A DNA stretch of 64,000 nt from contig JAJFLB010000018.1 in the NCBI GenBank assembly GCA_021772915.1, forward strand, positions 62,001 through 126,000. Direction: 5' to 3'. Shown piece after piece: positions 56,161 through 63,839 of this stretch. The stretch comes from Gammaproteobacteria bacterium (GTDB lineage Bacteria; Pseudomonadota; Gammaproteobacteria; Xanthomonadales; SZUA-36). Within the stretch, counting starts at the first letter, position 1. Each line of letters begins with the position of its first letter. The position numbers were made by a program, and so were the translations under genes. Under the pieces are notes generated by a model. It saw only the letters and a program-made list of their open reading frames with translations. It was not told the DNA's origin and did no database searches.

Positions 56161-56688
56161 CTAATCCTGATCCTTGGAAGGAACTTCTATCGTTACACCA
56201 CCAGCTCCACTGGCCCGATAACGGTTCGTACTGATGTTATATTCGATCGTGTCACTATGTATTGCTTCATCACCTAGTTTCAGTACCGCGCCGCCAGACA
56301 ATTTCAACAGATTGGCAGATCGCACGTAATCTACCACCGGCGCGATGGCTTCAACCTGTTCATCCCCATCCGAATCAGTCCGGTTGATCCGAAAATGCGC
56401 TGGTACACCCTCAAGATGCACCTTATCCGGCCGGTCCGGGCGGCCATACACCGTTGCATGCCGGGAGGTAAGACGCCAGTCAGAGCTGTGCATAATGAAA
56501 CGACCGCTAAAATGAAGGATGTCGGAATCTTCATCTTCCCTGGCTTCATCAGCGCTGATACTGATGGTATCAATGGAAAGCTCATCCAACGGCGACGTTC
56601 CGCCAGGGGCGGGCAACAGCAAAAAAATGGCCGCCACACCCACTGTACCCAGACGTTTTGCTGTCATGACTCGACTACTGGCTCGCAT
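56161..56688 (-). CDS. LptA/OstA-like periplasmic protein, second copy
   Basis: The roughly 175-residue product has a signal-like N-terminus (RLGTVGVAAIFLLLPAPGGTS) and one LptA/OstA-type jellyroll: ISISADEAREDEDSDILHFSGRFIMHSSDWRLTSRHATVYG, VVDYVRSANLLKLSGGAVLKLGDEAIHSDTIEYNISTNRYRASGAGGVTIEVP. It is distinct from lptA at 42.9 kb. It lies divergent from lptF and would be the periplasmic carrier for that module. The start could be ATG 56688 or 56667; neither has a strong ribosome site. Confidence 0.72.
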   Translation of the reverse strand: MRASSRVMTAKRLGTVGVAAIFLLLPAPGGTSPLDELSIDTISISADEAREDEDSDILHFSGRFIMHSSDWRLTSRHATVYGRPDRPDKVHLEGVPAHFRINRTDSDGDEQVEAIAPVVDYVRSANLLKLSGGAVLKLGDEAIHSDTIEYNISTNRYRASGAGGVTIEVPSKDQD

Positions 56689-56819
56689 ATTGTGCCAGTG
56701 TAATGCAATATGCGGACTATTGAACCCATGATTTATTGGATTGACCCTCCATGTCACGTGCTTTACAGGGAAATACCAGTGAAATATAGATTGCGTCCAG
56801 GCTGGTCCGATTATTCGAA

Positions 56820-57893
56820 ATGATTATTGACCATTACCTAATCCGTGAGATCGCACAGTCTTTTTGGGCGGTATTGATCGCGCTGATGGTGATCTTCATC
56901 ACATTCAGCCTGAGCCGATACCTTGTTAGTGCTGATGCGGGACTGTTACAGGCTGGCGAAGTGTTGGAATTGACGGCGTTCAGAGCACTCATCTCTCTCG
57001 ATGTGCTGTTACCACTCAGTCTTTACCTGTCAATCATGGTCGGCTTGGGGCGTCTCTACAACGATTCCGAAATTTACGCCATGCGGGCTGGCGGTATCTC
57101 TGAAGCCCGTCTACTACGACCCGTAATGCGACTGACATTGATACTGGCCATTCTGGTAGCCCTGCTATCCGCCTGGGTTAGACCATGGGCATACACCAAG
57201 TCGTATGCCGTCACGGCAGAAGCAGAGGTCTCGGCCGAAACCGGACGGATCAAGGAATCCAGATTTTATACTTTTGGCAAAAACAAGCGTACCGTCTTTA
57301 TTGAACACATGGATGATAATGGTCAGGATCTGAAAGGTATTCTGGTACGCACCCGAAAAGGGCAAGACTTACAAGTCATTACTGCGTCTGAAGGTGTTTT
57401 CAGCCACCTGATCAAACCCATGCTTAACCGTCTGGAATTGAGGGACGTACGTATTTTCAAGAAAGTGCAGGACGGACCGGATTTCTCGGCCCAATTGGGC
57501 CGCTTCACCCTCTGGCTTCCGGCAGAACTACCACAGCCACCAGAGTATCAGGTCAAATCCTCTTCGATTATGGAGTTGAATCTCTCAACAGATCCAGTTG
57601 ATCATGCGGAATTTCAATGGCGTATGTCCACACCGGTTTCCTCTTTACTGCTTGCATTACTGGCCATCCCCCTCAGCCGTAGCCGTCCCCGACAGGGACG
57701 CTACGCAAAGATGCTGTTGGCAGTGGGAATTTACGCCGTTTATTTCACGCTTCTGGACATAAGTCGCAGCTGGGTGCAGCAGGGCAGTGAAAAATACATC
57801 TGGTGGGTGCCCGCACTGCTCAGTCTGGTTGTCGTGTTTCTTTATTGGCCCGTAAAGCGGAGCGTTCGGAGGCGAAACCTTGCTGACGATTGA
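56820..57893 (+). CDS. lptF: YjgP/YjgQ permease (LptF)
   Basis: The 357-residue membrane protein shows IIDHYLIREIAQSFWAVLIALMVIFITFSLSRYL (TM1), LPLSLYLSIMVGLGRLYNDSEIYAMRAGGIS (the coupling-helix region that contacts LptB), a periplasmic jellyroll at about 130-265 and C-terminal helices. It is LptF-like: it pairs with LptG and LptB to extract a lipid from the inner membrane. Normally it sits beside pepA; here it precedes lptG and lipid headgroup genes. Whether it is the only LptF copy in the genome cannot be seen. Confidence 0.87.
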   Translation: MIIDHYLIREIAQSFWAVLIALMVIFITFSLSRYLVSADAGLLQAGEVLELTAFRALISLDVLLPLSLYLSIMVGLGRLYNDSEIYAMRAGGISEARLLRPVMRLTLILAILVALLSAWVRPWAYTKSYAVTAEAEVSAETGRIKESRFYTFGKNKRTVFIEHMDDNGQDLKGILVRTRKGQDLQVITASEGVFSHLIKPMLNRLELRDVRIFKKVQDGPDFSAQLGRFTLWLPAELPQPPEYQVKSSSIMELNLSTDPVDHAEFQWRMSTPVSSLLLALLAIPLSRSRPRQGRYAKMLLAVGIYAVYFTLLDISRSWVQQGSEKYIWWVPALLSLVVVFLYWPVKRSVRRRNLADD

Positions 57894-58953
57894 TCGCTAC
57901 ATCATGCAGCAGTTCATCGCAGGCGTGTTTTTGGTACTTGTACTGCTGCTGTCATTGTTCAGTTTCCTGGCACTTGCTGACGAACTGGGGAATGTGGGTA
58001 AGGGAGGGTTTACACTTCCCGACGCGCTAATGGTCGTGATCTTGACTACACCCAAACGCGTCGTAGAGTTGCTGCCGGTAACAACTTTGCTCGGAGGTCT
58101 GATGGGTCTCGGAGCGATGGCCAACCAGCTTGAAATAATTGCCATCCGCGCCAATGGTATATCTAAGCAACGCATCGCGCTCACGGTCACAATGCTGGCG
58201 ATTTTTCTCGGGATCTTTGTGAGCCTCCTGCAGTTTTCCGTAGTACCCGCTTCTGAAAGAGAGGCGAGCCAGTTACGTGGCAAGTCAATACCTGGAACGG
58301 AAGCCGATGTCGGTAACACGCAGGCATTCTGGACACGAAATGGTCCCTGGTTCATTCGTGTCAATGAAGTACAGTTTGACCGCAGACTCAAAGACCTGGA
58401 AATATACAAAACCGATAGTATGGGCCGCCTGGAGCAACTGGTACAGGCTGATGTGGCCGACTATGCAGATGCAGAAAACTGGTTACTCAGCGGTGTGGTG
58501 CAGACCACAGTACAGAATTCTGAAGTGTCGGTCAGGCAACACGAGAGCATGCTGTGGACGGAATTGCTATCTGTTGAGCAAGCGGCCGTACTGATGTTAC
58601 CGCTTGAAGCACTGGCGCCAGATGACCTGATTAGGACTATTGCAAACCTCAGACGCAATAAGCTTGATACGCATCGATATGAGATTGTTTTGTGGCAACA
58701 GGTCAGTCTGCTCCCGGGTCTGTTGGCAATGGCGTTGCTATCACTGCCATTCCTGCTGGGTTCGGTCAGAAATGTTTCAGCCTCCCAGCGTGCAATCATC
58801 GGTGGCTTGATTGGCATCGGGTTTTATCTGGTACAACAGCTGAGTGGCCACATGGCCGGTCTCATGGGCCTGAATCCATCACTGGTGATACTGACGCCAT
58901 CCTTCATTCTGCTCGCCATCGCCATTTTTGCAATCCGGCATCACAGACTGTAG
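57880..58953 (+). CDS. lptG: YjgP/YjgQ permease (LptG)
   Basis: The 357-residue partner permease begins LTIDRYIMQQFIAGVFLVLVLLLSLFSFLALADELGNVGKGGF, has VELLPVTTLLGGLMGLGAMANQLEIIAIRANGIS as the coupling-helix segment, and ends NPSLVILTPSFILLAIAIFAI. It starts with TTG at 57880, with GGAGG 7 bases before, inside the end of lptF. The next gene begins 29 bases after its stop, so the operon continues into headgroup enzymes. Confidence 0.87.
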   Translation: MLTIDRYIMQQFIAGVFLVLVLLLSLFSFLALADELGNVGKGGFTLPDALMVVILTTPKRVVELLPVTTLLGGLMGLGAMANQLEIIAIRANGISKQRIALTVTMLAIFLGIFVSLLQFSVVPASEREASQLRGKSIPGTEADVGNTQAFWTRNGPWFIRVNEVQFDRRLKDLEIYKTDSMGRLEQLVQADVADYADAENWLLSGVVQTTVQNSEVSVRQHESMLWTELLSVEQAAVLMLPLEALAPDDLIRTIANLRRNKLDTHRYEIVLWQQVSLLPGLLAMALLSLPFLLGSVRNVSASQRAIIGGLIGIGFYLVQQLSGHMAGLMGLNPSLVILTPSFILLAIAIFAIRHHRL

Positions 58954-58982
58954 ACCATCCCAAACCCAGGCCGCAAAATAAC

Positions 58983-60203
58983 ATGACCATCTACGCCCTA
59001 GTTTCCGGAATTTCACCCGTCAGACTGTGGGGTCTGAATTCCAAACAACGTTTGCAAAGGCAATTGCGGGCAATCAGTAGCGAATCAGCCGGCAAGCTTG
59101 ACCCTATCAACTGGTTAGAGAATATTGACAAACTACCCGCAAATAGCCGGGTGCTATTGATCAACGGGCATTTCCTGTTCGAAAATCGTAGCCTCAAAGG
59201 CGTATTGGAACGACCGGATACCGTTCTGCGGCATGCGGATGGTAGCGTGGCCGCCGCATTTATAGATGCCGATCGCGTGGCCGCAGTCATGGACTATATG
59301 CAGGGGCACGCGCAACATCTCCCACCAGGCCTGAATAGCCTGCAGAGCAACGATCTGGGAGCATTTGATGAGAATCTGCGCAAGTCAACCAAACCCTTAC
59401 TTGAGCCCCTGTCCGTGCAACGAAAAGCGGCCCTTGAAAACGAATTATACGGCAATGCGTACCGTGGAATTACCGACCTCGTCACCAAGTTTTTGTGGCC
59501 GAGACCCGCCAAGAGCGTTGTACACTTGTGCGCCAACATGGGTATTTCACCCAATACGGTGACAGCCGTCGGGTTTGTGCTGGTCATAGCTGCCTGTTAC
59601 CTGTTTTTGCATGGTTATTACGGCTGGGGACTGTTGGCTGGATGGTTAATGACCTTTCTGGACACGGTCGACGGCAAGCTGGCTCGTGTCACCATCCAAT
59701 CGAGTCAATTCGGTCACCTGTTTGATCATGGCATTGACCTGTTTCACCCGCCATTTTGGTACATCTTTTGGGGCATGTCCCTACAGGCATACAAGCCCGT
59801 AATGGGACTGGATCTGGTGAGTTTGTACTGGTTGATTGCAATTGCCTACGTGACCGGCCGGGTGGTAGAGGGAATCTTCCCATTGCTTGGAAATTGTAGT
59901 GTTTTTACCTGGCGACCCTATGATGCCTGGTTCCGGTTAGTCACCGCCCGACGTAACCCGAATTTAATCCTGCTGACTCTGAGTGTCTTTATTGCAAAAC
60001 CTGACTGGGGCTTTATTGCAGTCGTATTCTGGTCTGTACTCACGTCCCTTGCTCTTGTGATCCGATTGTTCTATGCATTTGCCATAAGACTAATCCAGGG
60101 TCCGCTAACTTCGTGGCTGACTCAGGATGACGTCGCAACCGGACCCCATGCACACGCATTCAGACTCTTTGGTGCTACTCGGGGAGCCTATGCCGGAAAA
60201 TGA
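58983..60203 (+). CDS. CDP-alcohol phosphotransferase with N-terminal extension
   Basis: The 406-residue product has the full CDP-alcohol phosphotransferase motif D227-x2-DG-x2-AR-x8-G-x3-D-x3-D252 (DTVDGKLAR.....GHLFDHGID) and about six membrane helices in residues 190-380. The first about 150 residues look like a degenerate nucleotidyltransferase domain (LLINGHFLFENRSLKGVLERPDTVLRHADG..AAFIDADRV), with no glycine-rich start. It should join a CDP-linked alcohol or lipid to an alcohol, releasing CMP. It follows lptG by 29 bases and overlaps the next gene by 14. Confidence 0.82.
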   Translation: MTIYALVSGISPVRLWGLNSKQRLQRQLRAISSESAGKLDPINWLENIDKLPANSRVLLINGHFLFENRSLKGVLERPDTVLRHADGSVAAAFIDADRVAAVMDYMQGHAQHLPPGLNSLQSNDLGAFDENLRKSTKPLLEPLSVQRKAALENELYGNAYRGITDLVTKFLWPRPAKSVVHLCANMGISPNTVTAVGFVLVIAACYLFLHGYYGWGLLAGWLMTFLDTVDGKLARVTIQSSQFGHLFDHGIDLFHPPFWYIFWGMSLQAYKPVMGLDLVSLYWLIAIAYVTGRVVEGIFPLLGNCSVFTWRPYDAWFRLVTARRNPNLILLTLSVFIAKPDWGFIAVVFWSVLTSLALVIRLFYAFAIRLIQGPLTSWLTQDDVATGPHAHAFRLFGATRGAYAGK

Positions 60204-61164
60204 CAAAACACGCGGCCTCGTATTGGACAGAATGAATGCTGAGAAAGAGACGCGAACGGGCCAGCCGACCGCAGAAAACCTGACACCGTTGCTGACGCAC
60301 ATGAAGAATAAATTTGGCGACGACTTGCTGGCGATCCTAATTTATGGTTCCTGGTTGCGCGGCAAGCGCGACACAATGCTGGACTTCTATGTGCTCCTGG
60401 AGGACTACCGGTCACTTGACTCATTCTGGCAAGCCTGGATGTGCCGGTTGCTGCCACCCAATGTCTATCATGTTCATCACCAAGCCGGAGGCCCTGCCGA
60501 TGGTGGCCACGACACGCGGGCCAAGATCGCCCTGTTGACCCTGGACCGGTTTCACCGCGCCACACAACGAGATTTTCATTCCTATTTCTGGGCTCGTTTT
60601 GCACAACCCTGTGAGATCCTGTATGTGCGCGATGAAGCGACGAGAGCAACCCTGGCAGGGGCGTTCACCAATGCATCTGCAAGCTTTGTGCAGCGTGTGC
60701 TACCGGCACTGCCAAGTCAGTTTAACAGCAGGGAACTTTGGACAGAGGGTTTTTCACTTAGCTATCGCTGTGAATTGCGTACGGAAAGCAGTCTTCGTGC
60801 CACAGAACTGTACGAGTTTAATCCAGACTGGTACGACAAGATCAGCAATACCCTGGCCCTGGATGGCGCCGCTTTTTCGGCAGCCGAGAAGCAAACGCAA
60901 TTGTTCACTAACCAAAGCAGTCCAATGGCAAGAAAACTCTCCCCGCTCGGCTGGTGGCTACGACGAATACAGGGCAAATTGCTGTCGGTGCTGCGCCTGG
61001 TTAAAGCAGCATTCACATTCAACGAACCGCTCGAGTACCTGTTATGGAAAATTGAGCGCCACACCGGCGTGTATATCGAGCCTACAGCACGACAACTCAA
61101 ACACCCCTTGATATTTGCCTGGCCGTTACTATGGAAACTTTATCGCCGGGGGGCTTTTCGTTGA
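60190..61164 (+). CDS. Tam41-like nucleotidyltransferase (candidate CDP-lipid synthase)
   Basis: The 324-residue product has LLAILIYGSWLRGK..TMLDFYVLLEDY, then KIALLTLDRF......W.RFAQPCEILY and LPSQFNSRELWTEGFSLSYRCELRTES......ELYEFNPDWY. In order and spacing these recall the mitochondrial CDP-diacylglycerol synthase Tam41 (YGSG..MLDFV..V, then a strand leading to KP.KIL, then LP..F...LF..I..LSY.GD.R). It would make a CDP-activated lipid next to a CDP-alcohol phosphotransferase. The resemblance is from memory, not from a search. The ATG at 60190 overlaps the upstream gene by 14 bases. Confidence 0.5.
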   Translation: MPENDKTRGLVLDRMNAEKETRTGQPTAENLTPLLTHMKNKFGDDLLAILIYGSWLRGKRDTMLDFYVLLEDYRSLDSFWQAWMCRLLPPNVYHVHHQAGGPADGGHDTRAKIALLTLDRFHRATQRDFHSYFWARFAQPCEILYVRDEATRATLAGAFTNASASFVQRVLPALPSQFNSRELWTEGFSLSYRCELRTESSLRATELYEFNPDWYDKISNTLALDGAAFSAAEKQTQLFTNQSSPMARKLSPLGWWLRRIQGKLLSVLRLVKAAFTFNEPLEYLLWKIERHTGVYIEPTARQLKHPLIFAWPLLWKLYRRGAFR

Positions 61165-62453
61165 TGGCCGACAAACCTGTGGCTCGGCGAGTTCTAAGAA
61201 ATTTTGGTGTGGTGCTTCGGGGGCGTAGCATCGCAGCTATTTTTACCTTGACTGCAACGGCGTTAATGGCCAGAGCGTTGTCAGCGACAGACTTTGGGCT
61301 GGTGATCCTGCTGCACACCTATGTACTGGCTGTACGCGGCATTTTGAACTTCCGAACCTTCGAAGTCATCGTGAAGTTTGGTGTTCCGCTGCATACCAGT
61401 GGCGACAAGACGGGCTTGAGGCGCTTGTTGCATACCACCACCCTGATTGATGTGATGGCCAGTCTTGCAGCGACCTTGCTGGGTGTCTCGGTGGCCTCGT
61501 TCGCAGGTGGATTCCTGCATTGGGACGCAGGAATGATCTCGTTCGCGACCCTCTATAGCCTGGTCATGTTGACCACGGCCATTGGCACACCCAATGGAGT
61601 TTTGCGGCTGTATGACCGCTTTGACACATTGAGTATCTGGTACACGGTCGGACCCACCATTCGTATCACCGGAGTAACCATTGCCTGGTTGACGGACGCC
61701 GACATACGAGTATTTATTGTTGTTTGGGCCATTGCATTTGTGGTGGAAAATTGCTGGTTATTTGTGCGTGGTCACCGGGAGTTGTCGAAACACCTTGGTT
61801 GGTCATTGTGGCGTGGTCAGAACTGGCAGACAATACCCGCAACCAGTAGTGAGTTCAGGCGGTTTATTGCCATGGTTTACTGGCAGACCAATGTAGACTT
61901 GCTGCCCAAGCATTTGTCCGTCTTACTTGCGGGTGGTTTACTGGGGCCGGCAGCAGCCGGTATGTTCCGCCTGGCACGGGACTTTTCCAGTATATTGAGC
62001 AAACCAGCCATGATGTTGCGTGAGGTTCTGTTTCCAGACTTGACGCGCATGCTGCACAACAATGCAAAAGGATTTCATGAATTGGGATTCAAAGCTGTTG
62101 TGGTTGCTGGTGTTGCAGGTCTGGTGCTGGTCATGCTCTCAATCCCGGCTGCCACACCCATTCTCGGGATCATTGGTCAGGAATATACGCCGGCAGCGCC
62201 CTTGTTGACCTTGATGTTGGTTGCGGCAACGTTTGAGTTGGCGGGTTCACCTTTGCGGGCTGCTGCGTATGCTATGGGCAGGGTTGCCCAGGTGTTGCGT
62301 ATTCACGTGCTCAGTGTGTCGATCTATTTCGGCCTGTTCTATCTCCTCACCCCGGTAGTGGGGCTTAAGAGTCCGGGTGTGGCCGCGAGTATAGGGTCTC
62401 TGCTGACCTTGTTGTTGATGCTGAAGATGGTGCAATCAACCCGTAGTGAGTGA
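61164..62453 (+). CDS. Wzx-type flippase (MVF superfamily)
   Basis: The 429-residue membrane protein has 12-14 hydrophobic segments, beginning VLRNFGVVLRGRSIAAIFTLTATALMARALSATDFG, the typical start of oligosaccharide flippases (polysaccharide biosynthesis protein). It likely moves a lipid-linked glycan or glycolipid across the inner membrane. Its ATG shares a base with the upstream stop (TGATG), making it the last gene of lptF-lptG-phosphotransferase-Tam41-like-flippase. Substrate unknown. Confidence 0.82.
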   Translation: MADKPVARRVLRNFGVVLRGRSIAAIFTLTATALMARALSATDFGLVILLHTYVLAVRGILNFRTFEVIVKFGVPLHTSGDKTGLRRLLHTTTLIDVMASLAATLLGVSVASFAGGFLHWDAGMISFATLYSLVMLTTAIGTPNGVLRLYDRFDTLSIWYTVGPTIRITGVTIAWLTDADIRVFIVVWAIAFVVENCWLFVRGHRELSKHLGWSLWRGQNWQTIPATSSEFRRFIAMVYWQTNVDLLPKHLSVLLAGGLLGPAAAGMFRLARDFSSILSKPAMMLREVLFPDLTRMLHNNAKGFHELGFKAVVVAGVAGLVLVMLSIPAATPILGIIGQEYTPAAPLLTLMLVAATFELAGSPLRAAAYAMGRVAQVLRIHVLSVSIYFGLFYLLTPVVGLKSPGVAASIGSLLTLLLMLKMVQSTRSE

Positions 62454-62505
62454 CAAGTTCAATCGCAGATAAATGGACGGGCCCTCATCTCTGCGGCTTT
62501 ACAGA

Positions 62506-63681
62506 TTAACGTGGCAATTCCGAAAACACCTTGATGATGGTTTCGATTTGATCGGTTGAGTGGGCCGCGCTGAGGCTGCAACGCAGAAAACTGGCACCAC
62601 CGGGGGTCGCCGGCGGCAACATCAGGTTGACGTATACACCCGCTTTCAGCAAATGATTCCAACTGGCAAGCGCCTTGACCTTGTCCTGGATACGAACCGC
62701 CACGACCGGACTGACTTCCGGTCCCAGCTCAAACCCAATTTCCTTCAGACCGTTGTAAAGACGCCTGGCGTTTGACCACAACGAACTTCTCAATTTTGGT
62801 CTGGAACGTAATTGTCGCAGGGCCTCACGGGTTGTGGCGACCACTGACGGGCTGGGCGAAGCGGTGAATATGAATGGACGGGACACATAACGAATCAATC
62901 TCAGTTCCTCGTGCGGGGAAACGCAAAAACCCCCCATGGCGCCCAGGCTCTTACTGAAGGTGCCGACAGTAAAGTCGACCTTGTCCAGCACGCCCTGTTC
63001 CTCTGCCACTCCGCAACCACGGTCACCATATACCCCCAGAGAATGTGCTTCATCCACCAACAAACAGCAACCAAAACGCTCCTTGAGCGCCACAATTTCG
63101 AGCAACGGGGCGCAATCACCCAACACACTGTACAAGCCTTCTGTAACTATCAAACAGCGACCCGCACGGGCCTCAAGGCGAGCGAGCCGTCTTTCCAGGC
63201 TGATCACGTCGTTATGCCTGAAACGGAATACGTCTGCTCCACTCATGCGACAACCGTCGTACAAACTGGCGTGCGCATCAGAGTCCAGCAATACGACGTC
63301 ACCCACCTCTAATAACGCCGTCAGGACGCCGAGGTTGGCCGCGTAACCCGTCGAGAAAACCAGGGCCTCAGGGCATCCGAAAAAATCGGCCAGTTCCTGC
63401 TCCAGCGCCAGATGGCCCGCATAACTGCCATTTGCCATACGTGAACCCGTGGTGCCACTACCCTGGGACTCAAGCGCGGTGACGCCTGCAGCAACACAAT
63501 CGGGATCAAAGGTTAGTCCGAGGTAGTTATTGGTACCGGCGAGTATGGTCTTACGTCCCTGAACCACACCTTCAGTTGCCGAGTTGATGGCATCAAAAAC
63601 AACTGCTGTCGGATCAAGGCCACCGTTGGCCAAACCTGTGCGGAGTTCCCTTGCTACGGAAAATTTATCCAGCAGAGACAT
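62506..63681 (-). CDS. spt: Serine palmitoyltransferase-like alpha-oxoamine synthase
   Basis: The 391-residue PLP enzyme has GRKTILAGTNNYLGLTFDPDCV (SPT-like rather than KBL/BioF), GSGTTGSRMANGSYAGHLALEQELA, SDAHASLYDG with H137, VDEAHSLGVYGD (D210, H213) and the PLP lysine K244 in TFSKSLGAMGG. It condenses an acyl thioester with an amino acid, serine for SPT. Product assignment rests on motif likeness and on the acyl carrier protein gene upstream, as in Caulobacter. A paralogous AOS (BioF or KBL) is the main alternative, but no biotin or threonine genes are near. The acyl donor could be the ACP. Confidence 0.78.
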   Translation of the reverse strand: MSLLDKFSVARELRTGLANGGLDPTAVVFDAINSATEGVVQGRKTILAGTNNYLGLTFDPDCVAAGVTALESQGSGTTGSRMANGSYAGHLALEQELADFFGCPEALVFSTGYAANLGVLTALLEVGDVVLLDSDAHASLYDGCRMSGADVFRFRHNDVISLERRLARLEARAGRCLIVTEGLYSVLGDCAPLLEIVALKERFGCCLLVDEAHSLGVYGDRGCGVAEEQGVLDKVDFTVGTFSKSLGAMGGFCVSPHEELRLIRYVSRPFIFTASPSPSVVATTREALRQLRSRPKLRSSLWSNARRLYNGLKEIGFELGPEVSPVVAVRIQDKVKALASWNHLLKAGVYVNLMLPPATPGGASFLRCSLSAAHSTDQIETIIKVFSELPR

Positions 63682-63839
63682 GGACCAGACCCGTCAGGAC
63701 AGAGTGCAAAAGCCTTAGGCGTAGGGGCCGCTTCCAGATTTTCTGACTACACAATGAATTTATCATTTTGTTGTTCGCCGTGATGAAGTTTTCGGGCCAG
63801 ACCGGAATCAAGTTGGTGAGGACGGACCTGGTGCTCTAT

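Noticed and set aside
58692-58982. 97-codon N-terminal extension of the CDP-alcohol phosphotransferase
   Set aside because: It runs out of frame through lptG; the ATG at 58983 starts the conserved product after the lptG stop.
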